Source: Petrimonas sp. IBARAKI (lineage in GTDB: Bacteria; Bacteroidota; Bacteroidia; Bacteroidales; Dysgonomonadaceae). From it: DNA of 64,000 nt. The stretch is taken from positions 1,240,001 to 1,304,000 of the forward strand of contig AP018040.2 of assembly GCA_002356435.2 (NCBI GenBank), written 5' to 3'. This document shows positions 26,945 through 35,163 of this stretch, piece by piece. The position numbers and the translations under genes are program-made. How positions within the stretch are numbered: position 1 is the stretch's first letter; each line of letters starts with the position of its first letter. Below the pieces are notes generated by a model that made no database searches, was not told the origin of the DNA, and worked only from the letters and a program-made list of their open reading frames with translations.

Positions 26945-27124
26945 GGTTGAGCCCTCCTGTTATTAGTGCACATGAATGTCGTTTATTTTCACAAAGCTAC
27001 ATTATAATATCGTATTATCAAAATATAGATACATCAAAATGCAGTTTTTAATTTTATTTAACGATACCATAATGTAGTATTGCAGTTTTAATGCGTAACT
27101 TTGAAGCCGTAAAACATAGTACAA
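26945..27124. promoter_or_regulatory. divergent control region of the element repressor
   Basis: Minus promoter: CAAAGCTA at 26992-26999 (TAGCTTTG on the minus strand). Plus promoter: TAACTTTG at 27096-27103, 22 nt before the repressor ATG. Two related AT-rich dyads lie between or beside them: ATAATATCGTATTAT at 27004-27018 and AATGTAGTATT at 27071-27081 (8 of 11 core bases shared). They are candidate operators for the XRE protein. Confidence 0.55.
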
Positions 27125-27391
27125 ATGCTAAAAATCAAGGAAATAGCAAGAGAAAAAGGATACACCATGCAGCAGCTCGCCGATAAGCTGGGAATTGTCA
27201 GGGATACTTTGACCAGGCAGGCACACGGTAACCCTACAATAAGTACGCTTCAAAAGATCGCCGAAGTACTCGAGGTCGATATTACGGAGCTGTTCGATAC
27301 TGCGGCCATTGAGAAGTATAAAAAAATCACTGCTATCAACTGTCCGAAGTGCGGGGAAGAAATCCGTTTAAGCATTGAAGAAGAGAACTGA
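27125..27391 (+). CDS. XRE-family HTH regulator, likely element repressor
   Basis: 88 aa. Residues 1-58 are a typical HTH_3 fold (IKEIAREKGYTMQQLADKLGIVRDTLTRQAHGNPTISTLQKIAEVLEVDITELF), and the C-terminus has one CPKCG knuckle (residues 76-80), a pattern common in Bacteroidetes regulators. It is the only plus-strand gene of the element and lies between the late-type genes and the six-gene set, like a lysogeny repressor. It has its own promoter and a strong terminator. Confidence 0.88.
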   Translation: MLKIKEIAREKGYTMQQLADKLGIVRDTLTRQAHGNPTISTLQKIAEVLEVDITELFDTAAIEKYKKITAINCPKCGEEIRLSIEEEN

Positions 27392-27420
27392 TTTTTCAGG
27401 CCGTTTTTTATTTAGGTAAG

Positions 27421-27451
27421 ACTGCCCTCCAACCGGGGGGCGGTTTTTTTT
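27421..27451 (+). terminator. terminator of the XRE gene
   Basis: A 10-bp stem ACTGCCCTCC/GGGGGGCGGT (27421-27430, 27435-27444; two G-T pairs) with loop AACC, followed by a run of T. Confidence 0.9.
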
Positions 27452-27747
27452 GTCCAATCTCAGAGGAAAGACCTTTCTGGAGTTGTCAAATAATGCCTAA
27501 ATACCGATAAAAAATGCCCTTTTTTACCCTTTTTCTGTATCATTTTTGCTCCGTTTTGCCGGTTGATATAAGAATGAGAGAGGCGTGATTCACACCGGGC
27601 CTCTCTCTGACAAAGAAAAACATATAAACCTTGTTCATGGACCCCTACTAAAAACGAAAATGTGGAAAAAGCACGTTGACTACCACGTCCAGAAGTTTAC
27701 TCATATTGGGAATATAAAAACCCGGAATATACTTATCACTCATACTG
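27452..27747. other. intergenic region between convergent element genes
   Basis: It lies between the XRE terminator and the last late-type gene. It holds one 9-bp inverted repeat GAGAGAGGC/GCCTCTCTC (27576-27584, 27599-27607) without a T-run. I see no credible gene here; open frames on either strand have no support. Confidence 0.5.
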
Positions 27748-28011
27748 TCAATAATTACTTCCAACCATCTGAAACGAAAAATCCAGGTTGGCGAGTGATC
27801 CGCTGCCGTTCCTAACCTCCACCGTAAAATATGTGGAATACATTCCTGTAACAACGCATCTTTGACCACTTACCAAAGGTTGACAAAAAACACAGTAATC
27901 TGCCGTCTTTATCAAACCATTAGGCCTTTGAAAATCTATTCTCATAATCCCTGTGGATATCCATTGGTCGGCAACTATATCTATTGCCCCCCATTTATTT
28001 ACTACTGCCAT
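27748..28011 (-). CDS. small protein, possibly tail-tip/fibre-like (element)
   Basis: 87 aa, beta-rich (WISTGIMRIDFQRP, ADYCVFCQPLVSGQRCVVTGMYSTYFTVEVRNG, LDFSFQMVG). The rhythm resembles the C-terminal beta-sandwich of phage fibres and H-type lectins, where a short protein trimer forms the tip. Similarity is by pattern only. It is the last gene of the late-type set, where fibre genes often lie, 2 bp after the 174-aa gene. Confidence 0.5.
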   Translation of the reverse strand: MAVVNKWGAIDIVADQWISTGIMRIDFQRPNGLIKTADYCVFCQPLVSGQRCVVTGMYSTYFTVEVRNGSGSLANLDFSFQMVGSNY

Positions 28012-28013
28012 GA

Positions 28014-28538
28014 CTATATATATTGCTCTGTTGCAAAATAACTTCCCGTAGCCTGCTGGTTAAGTTCCCAGTCCGTCAGGAATCGGTTGAAGCTGTCATA
28101 CAATGGTTGGACTGCCTCCGACTGTTCGGCATCGGCTTTTTCCATTGCCATCTTATAAGCTCCCACAATGTTAAGTACTTCTCCGTGGCTGTATAGAATA
28201 GCCTCCGTAGGTATGTTGTTGTAAGGCTGGAATAACATCTCAATATTGCAGTCTGAATCCGGCAATAGGGAAAAATGTTCCGTAATCTCTGTGGGTAGCT
28301 CTGTTTTCGGCTTGTTTGCCTTCCACACACGATACTCGGATAATCCAGTCAAAACACTTTCAACCGTGGAATATTCTATCGCTTCGGGATCTAACAGTCC
28401 CTTGGCTACAATTAGGCTTGCCTCAAAATGAGAGACAAACGTATCGTTGGAAAATATGCAGGCAGGGTAAAAATCACCCCGTTCGTTGATAGTCTGCTGC
28501 ATTGTGATCTTTGCTTGTAATGGTATAATTCTTGCCAT
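28014..28538 (-). CDS. hypothetical phage-type protein (element)
   Basis: 174 aa, no motif that I recognise. The N-terminus is beta-rich (IIPLQAKITMQQTINERGDFYPACIFS) and the C-terminus helical (NIVGAYKMAMEKADAEQSEAVQPLYDSFNRFLTDWEL). It lies between the tape measure and the last gene, the position of distal tail or baseplate genes in prophages. Possibly a tail accessory protein. Confidence 0.6.
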   Translation of the reverse strand: MARIIPLQAKITMQQTINERGDFYPACIFSNDTFVSHFEASLIVAKGLLDPEAIEYSTVESVLTGLSEYRVWKANKPKTELPTEITEHFSLLPDSDCNIEMLFQPYNNIPTEAILYSHGEVLNIVGAYKMAMEKADAEQSEAVQPLYDSFNRFLTDWELNQQATGSYFATEQYI

Positions 28539-28577
28539 AATATTAATTATTAATTTGTTTGTATTTTAGTCCGTAAC

Positions 28578-30392
28578 TCATAGTCTGCTTCTTTTTCTCG
28601 CTTCCTGCTCCAATATGCCGACTAACCGGCTGCCTTCTATCTCGAATCTTACATTACCGTTCGTGCCGCTCTGCAACGCCCCGGCAAGGTTGTTCTGCTG
28701 CGCCCTGTTAAGGATCAGCTCGCCGGAGTTGACCCGGGCGAGCATCTTGTCGCCTGAATAGGAGTTTCCCGGTACGATCCCGCCGAACTCGAACTTCGGT
28801 ATGTTCATCAGCGCCCCCATGATCGAGAGAACTGCACCCGCCGCCAGGATAGGGCCGACGATGGGGATGCCCGCCACTGATCCCGCGCCATCCGCCGCCG
28901 CTTTTGCCGCGCTTGCGTTGGCCAACGCCAATATCGCCGGAATGGCTTGCCCCGCTGTCGTCACTACGTTTGCACCCCACTGCAGCCATTTGCCTGCACT
29001 CTCGCCAAGTATGTCACTCATGCCGTACATCACATTGCCAATACCGGTAAAAGAATCGATAAGGTTGGCGTTTTGCGCGGCAATCTGACTTACGTAATCG
29101 GAATAAGACGAAACCTCCCCGAAAGGCTTTATCTTATCATTCATATCAATGTGCGGCAAGTTGATTTTGCCGTCAAGGTCAGTAAATTTGCTGTCTACAT
29201 TGGCGAATTTGCCGACCGGTTTGATATTTCCGACTCCTCCCGGGTATTTGAACCCTATCTCGATAAACGCCTTTTTTGCCTCCAACACTTTGATCAGTTC
29301 GTCGGCGGACCGTCTCGCCTCGTCTGTTGTGGCGTTGAGGAAGTTCTTCCGGGCGGTGGAGATCTGTTTTTCCAGTTCTGCGATTGATCCTGTGGGTACG
29401 ATATCGACTTTCGGGGATCCTTCTCCTCCCCGTTCTTTTCCATACCGGCGTTCGACCGTGGCCTGTTGACGCTTCAGCGATGCGATATTATTCTCGATGG
29501 TTCGCCCCTGCTGCCGTAACTGCACGATCTCCGTTCTTTTCGTGTCGCTGATCAGCTCGTTGATACGATAATACTTCTCCAGTTCGGCATTATTCGCTTT
29601 TAGACTCTCGAGTTGTTCCTTCGCGACCTTGGCGTCTTCAGTCGGCATATTTCTAACCGAGGTTCCCTCACCAAAGCCGTATATTTTAGTTTCCATCTTC
29701 GCCGCCCTTTGGGATAATTCCGTTCTCTTGTCCATGTAGTTGTAGAACTCGGTATCGTCGTGCATAGAGATCCCCTGCAGGTAACGCTTCACGTCCTCCT
29801 CAGTCACGTTGTCCATCTGTGCCTCGCGCCTTGCTGTTGCAACTACCGCGGTCGCGGTTTGAGCAATAATCCCCTTACTCTTTCTCTCCAGGAGAGCGAT
29901 GTACTTCTTGTTCTCTTCCATCATCGCCTTACGATCGGCCAACGGCGTGTTTGTGTCGTAGATGGCCGCTATATTCTCATTGATCTTTGTGCGATACTCG
30001 TTTTCCACATCCGTCCATCCTGCCTGCATGTCGCCCAGCGTGTCCATAGCATCGTAGAGTTCCCGCGCCCGCGCGATGGCTTTGTCAAAACCTCTCAGCA
30101 TGTTGCCGAAGTCGCCTATTGCGATGGAGTCGAAAAAGCTGTCTACGACGGCCTTACCCTGTTCCATTTTGGAGTTGAACCGGTCGGTATTCCCCTGCGT
30201 GGAGTCGATGATCTTGCGGAATGCCTCGGTAGCGCTGGCAGCGACCCCGAAGGCCCCCGCCATTTTAGTGATCATCCCCGTCCCGGCTCCGACGAATTCT
30301 TTAAAATGAGAAAGTTGGTTTTTACTTTTTTCAAGGGTATTATTGAACTGCTTATCGTCCATTAATATCCGGGTCATTAAATCTGCTGCCAT
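28578..30392 (-). CDS. phage tail tape measure protein
   Basis: 604 aa from the ATG at 30392; an upstream TTG would add nine residues and overlaps the previous gene. Long helical segments (residues 15-330), a glycine/alanine-rich hydrophobic stretch (about 490-535; WLQWGANVVTTAGQAIPAILALANASAAKAA, GIPIVGPILAAGAVLSIMGALM), and the typical C-terminal FEFGGIVPGNSYSGDKMLARVNSGELILN. The protein normally sets tail length inside the tube; at about 0.15 nm per residue this one would fit a tail near 90 nm (inference). It is notable that no tail-tube gene is visible in the element. Confidence 0.88.
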   Translation of the reverse strand: MAADLMTRILMDDKQFNNTLEKSKNQLSHFKEFVGAGTGMITKMAGAFGVAASATEAFRKIIDSTQGNTDRFNSKMEQGKAVVDSFFDSIAIGDFGNMLRGFDKAIARARELYDAMDTLGDMQAGWTDVENEYRTKINENIAAIYDTNTPLADRKAMMEENKKYIALLERKSKGIIAQTATAVVATARREAQMDNVTEEDVKRYLQGISMHDDTEFYNYMDKRTELSQRAAKMETKIYGFGEGTSVRNMPTEDAKVAKEQLESLKANNAELEKYYRINELISDTKRTEIVQLRQQGRTIENNIASLKRQQATVERRYGKERGGEGSPKVDIVPTGSIAELEKQISTARKNFLNATTDEARRSADELIKVLEAKKAFIEIGFKYPGGVGNIKPVGKFANVDSKFTDLDGKINLPHIDMNDKIKPFGEVSSYSDYVSQIAAQNANLIDSFTGIGNVMYGMSDILGESAGKWLQWGANVVTTAGQAIPAILALANASAAKAAADGAGSVAGIPIVGPILAAGAVLSIMGALMNIPKFEFGGIVPGNSYSGDKMLARVNSGELILNRAQQNNLAGALQSGTNGNVRFEIEGSRLVGILEQEARKRSRL

Positions 30393-30415
30393 AAATAATA
30401 AATTTAAATTTGTGT

Positions 30416-30715
30416 TCAATTCAAGCCCGGGGCGCCTATCGCCGCCTCGAACTGATCCCTGTCAAAGGGTTTGATTATCACCCAGAACGCACCGTTCACG
30501 AACACCACATCACAATCTAAAATGGCGGAAGCCTTATAATAAACGTGAAGCGCATGCACGAGCGTTTTGAAATTTAGCTCACCTGTGACCCGTGATGGAT
30601 CCTGCATCAAATTCCTTGTGATCGTCTCGCTGAGCGTCACCGCCTGCACCTGGTTTAGGAGTTTTTCGAAAGTCTTGCCGATATACTCAGCCATACCTGT
30701 CTGATATCTTATCAT
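30416..30715 (-). CDS. hypothetical protein upstream of the tape measure (element)
   Basis: 99 aa with helix-strand pattern (EYIGKTFEKLLNQVQAVTLSETITRNL, then CDVVFVNGAFWVIIKPFDRDQF). No family recognised. Its position between capsid and tape measure is where head-completion, tail-terminator or tail-tube genes usually lie, but the size and strand pattern do not let me choose. A stem-loop (30743-30772) precedes it by 28 bp. Confidence 0.6.
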   Translation of the reverse strand: MIRYQTGMAEYIGKTFEKLLNQVQAVTLSETITRNLMQDPSRVTGELNFKTLVHALHVYYKASAILDCDVVFVNGAFWVIIKPFDRDQFEAAIGAPGLN

Positions 30716-30742
30716 AATTCATTCATTTTTAAGTGTTATAGA

Positions 30743-30772
30743 CCCGTTCCTATTCTCACGAACCGGAGCGGG
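30743..30772. repeat. stem-loop with GGTTCGTGA loop, copy B
   Basis: Arms CCCGTTCC/GGAGCGGG (7 of 8 pairs) with a 14-nt loop that reads GGTTCGTGAGAATA on the minus strand. It is related to copy A at 25160-25187. It sits between the capsid gene and the 99-aa gene. Confidence 0.55.
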
Positions 30773-30795
30773 AATTTTGAAACAGAATAATATTG

Positions 30796-31770
30796 TTATT
30801 TTGTTGAATAAATCGAGAATGACTCCGAACGGATAAAGCCCATATCCCAGTATGAGTTAACCGTCAGTATCACCATGCCGGTGGTGGCTAGAGTGTAGGG
30901 ATCCGCGATCAGCTCGGCTGCCCCCCATTGCCCTACAAAGTAGTCGGCCCAATTACCGAACACGATTCCGTACTCGTCCGAAGCTACCCCCATCTCACTG
31001 GGGATGTTGTTTGTCCGGAATGCCGGGTAACCGTTAAGCCCGGTCTCGGCGATGAACCCTCCCGCGCCTGTAGCATCTTTTAGCCGGCTTTTTAAGGTAC
31101 CGAAAATTGATGGATGGGTGACGTACGCCACATTCCCCATGAGAGAATTGGCCAGGTCTGCGTCTGTTTCCAGCTTGACAACATTTGCCCACGTTAGAGC
31201 GCCCAGACTCTCCGCGTCGTCAAACATGCCGTCGGGAACGTCCGTAACACCGGCGGATGCGCTGAACGCTGCTTCTTCAACCTTTTGTAGGATGGCGGCC
31301 GTTAGCAAGGTACGCAGGTAATTCTCTACACCCGCGCCATCCTGCACGAGCAGTTGTTTCGAGATAAGGACTTTCGCGGTTAGGCGTTTGGGGGTAAACA
31401 AAGGGCCCTTCTGTGTTTCTCCGGCTCCGTCGGATGCCGCTTCATTCTCACCTGCCCAAGTGACGCTAACTGACGTAAGCCCCGAAAAACGTACATCGTG
31501 CGTTAATTCCGTCATGACCGTGGCTCCCGCTTTGGCCAAAACCAGACTGTCCTCCAGCGGGAGTAATAAACCCTGCTTATCCTCTTGCATTATCGGAGAA
31601 CCTCCCGCGGTTAGTGCCGCACGTGTTGAAATAGGTATGAGGGTGCAGTTTGTGGCCGCATTGATTCCCCTGATGCGGTAATGTCTTTCACTTAACTGTG
31701 GATCGACAGTTGCGCGTCTTTCCATTTGGGCAATAATTGCCTCTCTGATTGAAAATTTTTCTTTACTCAT
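30796..31770 (-). CDS. phage major capsid protein (HK97-fold type)
   Basis: 324 aa. The pattern fits the Phage_capsid family: an N-arm with LIPISTRAALTAGGSPI, the E-loop region (GLTSVSVTWAGENEAASDG), GPLFTPKRLTAKVLISKQLLVQD, the spine helix VENYLRTLLTAAILQKVEEAAF, and a late P-domain part (VAYVTHPSIFGTLKSRLKD, YPAFRTNNIPSEMG, IVFGNWADYFVGQWGAAELIADPYT). The N-terminal scaffold region is short. It lies just downstream of the protease and chaperone-like genes. It should form the shell, possibly a small one that excludes the helper genome. Confidence 0.88.
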   Translation of the reverse strand: MSKEKFSIREAIIAQMERRATVDPQLSERHYRIRGINAATNCTLIPISTRAALTAGGSPIMQEDKQGLLLPLEDSLVLAKAGATVMTELTHDVRFSGLTSVSVTWAGENEAASDGAGETQKGPLFTPKRLTAKVLISKQLLVQDGAGVENYLRTLLTAAILQKVEEAAFSASAGVTDVPDGMFDDAESLGALTWANVVKLETDADLANSLMGNVAYVTHPSIFGTLKSRLKDATGAGGFIAETGLNGYPAFRTNNIPSEMGVASDEYGIVFGNWADYFVGQWGAAELIADPYTLATTGMVILTVNSYWDMGFIRSESFSIYSTK

Positions 31771-31790
31771 AAGATTTACTATTTAAAAAA

Positions 31791-32090
31791 TTAAACTGCT
31801 TCTGCTTCGTTTTCCATCTGCTCTCTCGTCCAGGCGATCGCCTGTTTCATCTGCTGCTGACTGATAGCATCCACGAAGTCATCAAACGTAATCGTTGCTT
31901 CTTGCGTTGCTCCATGTGCTCCCGAGAGCAACATCGCGTACAGGAATATCACCCAGTCGGACGTACACGCCAGTGTAAAGGGTTTGTCGGATAGTTTCTC
32001 GAACAGCACGATTGCACGGATGTTATACTTTAACTGATAGCTTTTGCCGGCCAGATCCATGGCCCCGTTTGAAAATTGTTTTGTCTTCAT
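31791..32090 (-). CDS. tail-assembly-chaperone-like small protein (element)
   Basis: 99 aa: beta start (LAGKSYQLKYNIRAIVLFEKLSDKPF) then helices with a TFDDFVDAISQQQM segment. This layout (a Lys-Tyr-x-Ile-x-Ala start followed by an EEF/DDF helix) is common in phage tail assembly chaperones of Bacteroidetes and gene-transfer agents. The call is by pattern; the position between protease and capsid is unusual for such a gene. Confidence 0.5.
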   Translation of the reverse strand: MKTKQFSNGAMDLAGKSYQLKYNIRAIVLFEKLSDKPFTLACTSDWVIFLYAMLLSGAHGATQEATITFDDFVDAISQQQMKQAIAWTREQMENEAEAV

Positions 32091-32095
32091 TTTTT

Positions 32096-32683
32096 TTAAT
32101 TTATTTGGTCAATCCATTTATTTAATTCTGCATAATACTCGGCCATCTCTTCGGCTTTTGCCTTCCGGTCTATTGCCCGGGCTGAGACGGTTGTCTTCGA
32201 ATAGGCGGCATCGTACACCGGCGAAACATCGAAGAGCTCATCGAATTTCTTGATCGTCCGCCTGGTCTTTGTGCCTGCCTTTTCCCATACATCATCCTTA
32301 ACCGTGAATGCAAAGGAGGACTCCGTCACTTCACCACGTTTCAGGTATTCCAGCAGTTCGTCGCCCAATGCCGTGTTGGGGGCGTCGAACGAATAGAGTA
32401 GCCCTTTGCTGTCAATCTCCAGCTTTAATGTTCCCTTGCCGGATTTGCACCTTGCAAGGATGCCCCGGCTCGAGTCGTGGTTGAGCAGAGCGAATACATT
32501 GCTTTTTTCGATCACGCCATCCAGGGCGCCGGGGATAATAACCTCCTCGAAATCCAGCGCATCGCTGGGTGTGTTGAAAAGAAGGGCGTACCCCTCGACC
32601 CTCCGGCCGGATTCCTTTCCTTTGCTGCTGATTCTTACTTCGGAGCCGGTCAGCCTGATTTCAGTTTCTGTTTTTTTGTTCAT
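32096..32683 (-). CDS. HK97-family prohead protease
   Basis: 195 aa. Catalytic regions are visible: FALLNHDSSRGILAR (His) and GEVTESSFAFTV (Ser), within the serine protease fold of the family. It matures the capsid by cutting its N-terminal scaffold. It is 5 bp upstream of the chaperone-like gene and two genes upstream of the capsid gene. Its presence argues that capsids of this element are self-encoded and not only borrowed. Confidence 0.92.
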   Translation of the reverse strand: MNKKTETEIRLTGSEVRISSKGKESGRRVEGYALLFNTPSDALDFEEVIIPGALDGVIEKSNVFALLNHDSSRGILARCKSGKGTLKLEIDSKGLLYSFDAPNTALGDELLEYLKRGEVTESSFAFTVKDDVWEKAGTKTRRTIKKFDELFDVSPVYDAAYSKTTVSARAIDRKAKAEEMAEYYAELNKWIDQIN

Positions 32684-32860
32684 CGTTTAAAAAATTAATA
32701 TTATCATTTTGATACTTTTTAACTAAAAAATGGATTTTTGAAAAAATGCCGTGCGTGTCGAGTCTGGTTTGTGGGGGTTTCAGAGCCTTAATCCTCTAAA
32801 ATTTTACCCCATACCCCCATCGCTAAAAAATTCTACTATCATTTTGTCAATACCGGTATA

Positions 32861-33346
32861 TCATTTTGTTTTTTCATTGTCGCTCCCGAAAGTAACCGGA
32901 TCAATCTCACCGCGGGCGAGTATCTGCCGCTCCAGGGCCTTATCCATCTTTGCCGACCACATCAGATTATCGAATCTGTACATGAATAGATCGATGATTT
33001 CTTCCTCGCTCGCACCCTTTACCTGTTCATCCCGGATTACATGTTCATAAGATTCATGCAGTACGTCCTCACTATTGTAACCTCTGAAGGTCCTGCAGGG
33101 TGTTTCCTTGATCATTGCCATCTCCCGGAGTCTATCCCAGTTCTTCGCCAGGATATCACTGCACCGCTGGTCGGGCTCTATAGCGAGGACCTTCTTAGGC
33201 ACTAAACGCTTCTTAGGCACTGGCCTGCGAAGTTCCTCGGCCAATCTCTCAACCACATTGGCGAGATCCACCTGTACTCTCTCCGGTTTTAGATGACCGA
33301 ACAGGCGCTCCCTCAACTGATCCTCTTTTGTTTTCTTTTTCGCCAT
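32861..33346 (-). CDS. sigma-region-2-like protein (element)
   Basis: 161 aa. Residues 95-140 (RTFRGYNSEDVLHESYEHVIRD, then EEEIIDLFMYRFDNLMW) resemble region 2.1-2.3 of ECF sigma factors (NxEDLLHETYxxV), but no region 4 follows. The N-terminal 60 residues are basic. Just before the capsid genes, such a protein could switch on late transcription, or it could be a small terminase-like DNA-binding protein. The similarity is a short pattern only. Confidence 0.5.
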   Translation of the reverse strand: MAKKKTKEDQLRERLFGHLKPERVQVDLANVVERLAEELRRPVPKKRLVPKKVLAIEPDQRCSDILAKNWDRLREMAMIKETPCRTFRGYNSEDVLHESYEHVIRDEQVKGASEEEIIDLFMYRFDNLMWSAKMDKALERQILARGEIDPVTFGSDNEKTK

Positions 33347-33363
33347 CGACTGGGTTTATAAAA

Positions 33364-33401
33364 GAGCCGGTTGCAAGCTGTGAGCTGCTTACTCCCGGCT
33401 C
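33364..33401. repeat. nested inverted repeat between late-type genes
   Basis: Outer arms GAGCCGG/CCGGCTC (33364-33370, 33395-33401) enclose inner arms GCAAGCT/AGCTGC (33373-33379, 33383-33388). The adjacent CTCACGAACC (33399-33408) equals the loop sequence of copy B at 30755-30764 (on the plus strand). Confidence 0.5.
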
Positions 33402-33408
33402 ACGAACC

Positions 33409-34119
33409 TCATTTAAACAATGGCAAAATGCTCACAAATAGGTTTTTTTCATCCATCCGGTAATCCTGCACGTCTCCCATCATGAAAAGCTGGCGCATGT
33501 ATATATCACGGTTAAGAATTTTTCCCTCCTTCGCGTAGACCATGGCCAGCTCCTGAAAGTTCCGGGCGATTGCCGTGGATAGGTTGTACACCTTCTGCTG
33601 TGCCTCGTTCTCAACACTGTAAAGGCTGTTTGTCTCGATCCAATCCAGTAAGGCGTCCGTGGGAAGTGCCTCATCCTTTTTGATCACGAAGTCGGATCCC
33701 CTGCAGGTTCTTCCATCAATGATTGGGGGTTCTATGGATCTCAACGGTGCGATATTTCCGAACCGGGGGTATTTGCCTCTTCTTTCGGTCATGTTGGTGG
33801 TGGTTAGAACATAGAGGATCTCCTCCACTTTTTCATCCGTGGCATTGATACCACCAAACGGGGTGGCGGTGCCGACAATACGCAATAACTTTCCCCGGGA
33901 TCCGGAGTCCCGTTCTGCGGTTGTTACTTCAAATAGGTTCGCCTCATCGATAAGATGGGTAACCTTGTTGAATTTTCTCAGTGCGCGTAGGTTCTCGGTC
34001 AGGATCCGGCAGAATTGTGCAACTTGATTCTTTTCGTCGGTTGCTCTGCTGACGTCTTTGAATTCGATCTTTTTCATTTTGTAATTGGCTTTAAATGTTT
34101 GTATCAGTCTGTTCATCAT
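33409..34119 (-). CDS. hypothetical protein (element)
   Basis: 236 aa, no recognised family. The N-terminus is basic and helical, the middle is beta-rich (GKLLRIVGTATPFGG, EEILYVLTTTN), and the C-terminus helical with many aromatic residues. An alternative start at residue 15 (MKKIEFKDV) is possible. It is 24 bp downstream of the 169-aa gene and belongs to the same transcript as the primase or to the start of the late set. Confidence 0.6.
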   Translation of the reverse strand: MMNRLIQTFKANYKMKKIEFKDVSRATDEKNQVAQFCRILTENLRALRKFNKVTHLIDEANLFEVTTAERDSGSRGKLLRIVGTATPFGGINATDEKVEEILYVLTTTNMTERRGKYPRFGNIAPLRSIEPPIIDGRTCRGSDFVIKKDEALPTDALLDWIETNSLYSVENEAQQKVYNLSTAIARNFQELAMVYAKEGKILNRDIYMRQLFMMGDVQDYRMDEKNLFVSILPLFK

Positions 34120-34143
34120 ATGTTTTTTTTAAATACGTCAGGT

Positions 34144-34653
34144 TTAAAATAGCTGTCTCAGACTCCCGCAGTCCCGTATTTCATTCATTGCCCGAAGGGT
34201 GGCGGTTGTAAGCCCGATAGTCTCCCGGGTGAGAGGGTCCTTGTGACTTTTAAAACCGCGTCGAGCTGCTTCATATCGATAGCGAGTCGCGTCATAAAGA
34301 TCTACTTCGCCTTTCCGGAATGCGGTCCAACCATCGTAAAAGCCGTCGCGGTACCGTTTCTCCCATAACTTGGCGATCTCGGACTCCAGCCCTTTCCACT
34401 TTGCAATCTCGATCATACATACATCTGAAATATGTCTGGCAGGAAAATAATCGATCACTGGCTGGCCGGTGATCGGGTCAATCTGGCGGCTCCAGTCTTC
34501 AGCCTCACCATCGCGGACGAACTGCGCCGCGTGCCCCGGCGTGATCAGCCTCTGCGCTGCGAAAAATACAGCCTGGGCAAAACCCCTGCAATACGCGCGC
34601 TCCCCTTTTTGCATCACAATGCGGCGAATAGTACTAATCTGTTTCATATCCAT
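34144..34653 (-). CDS. hypothetical protein (element)
   Basis: 169 aa from the ATG at 34653 (a TTG one codon upstream is less likely). It is basic with many Arg and aromatic residues (ERAYCRGFAQAVFFAAQRLITPGHAAQFV, RYRDGFYDGWTAFRKGEVDLYDATRYRYEAARRGF). No family recognised. It overlaps the 78-aa gene by 20 bp, a sign of translational coupling. Confidence 0.6.
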   Translation of the reverse strand: MDMKQISTIRRIVMQKGERAYCRGFAQAVFFAAQRLITPGHAAQFVRDGEAEDWSRQIDPITGQPVIDYFPARHISDVCMIEIAKWKGLESEIAKLWEKRYRDGFYDGWTAFRKGEVDLYDATRYRYEAARRGFKSHKDPLTRETIGLTTATLRAMNEIRDCGSLRQLF

Positions 34654-34870
34654 CAATTTTTAATTTTCGTTTGTTGCAATTGTTGCAGGTGTCTTCTTCG
34701 CGTGCCGGGTCAGACCGGCGCGACGCTCTTTTTCGTTTCACTCTCACGTCGTCATCGACCTTTGAAAAGATGAAGATGTGACCGGTTCGTGATTCCCAAA
34801 TGTCATTCCACTTCGTTTCCTCAACGTGGGTCAATGCCAGTTTTTCAATCCATTTTTCCTTCAGTCCCAT
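34634..34870 (-). CDS. hypothetical small protein with CxxC (element)
   Basis: 78 aa. The N-terminal half has Trp and beta strands (KWNDIWESRTGHIFIFSK), the C-terminal half is basic with one CNNC pair (VKRKRASRRSD..TCNNCNKRK). It is the first gene downstream of the repeat-rich gap that follows the primase gene. The function is unknown; DNA binding near the putative origin is conceivable. Confidence 0.55.
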   Translation of the reverse strand: MGLKEKWIEKLALTHVEETKWNDIWESRTGHIFIFSKVDDDVRVKRKRASRRSDPAREEDTCNNCNKRKLKIDGYETD

Positions 34871-35163
34871 AATTGTATCCTCCTATTTTAAATTATTATT
34901 ATTATTCAAAACCACAAAACCACATAAAAATCGCTGCTTATACATTATATCCGGTTTAAAGCATTATTACGTATACTATTCAATAAAAATCTCTTTATTT
35001 CAATACAGTCTTAAAAAATCTTTGTGGTTTTGTGGTTATGGTGTTTACGTATTTGATTATGAGAACATAACCGACCACATAACCGACCACATTTTGCATT
35101 TTGATTTGTGGTTTTGTGGTTTAAAATCGGCTTTCTAAAACCACAAACCCCAAAAACCACAAA
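34871..35163. other. iteron-rich, AT-rich region, candidate replication origin (element)
   Basis: About nine copies of an octamer near ACCACAAA lie here or just inside the primase end, in both orientations: 34911 and 34919 (direct, 8-bp period), 35021 and 35029 (inverted), 35105 and 35113 (inverted), 35140 and 35157 (direct), plus one at 35178. A 12-bp tandem repeat CCGACCACATAA/CCGACCACATTT occupies 35071-35094. Between 34925 and 35020 the sequence is very AT-rich. Iterons flanking an AT-rich part next to the replicase gene is the layout of satellite and plasmid origins. Confidence 0.65.

Noticed and set aside
27585-27815. Plus-strand frame between the XRE gene and the late-type genes
   Set aside because: It overlaps the 87-aa minus-strand gene and has no domain character.
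30393-30419. TTG start for the tape measure coupled to the upstream stop
   Set aside because: It needs a rare start codon and adds nine residues of no family character. An ATG follows at 30392.
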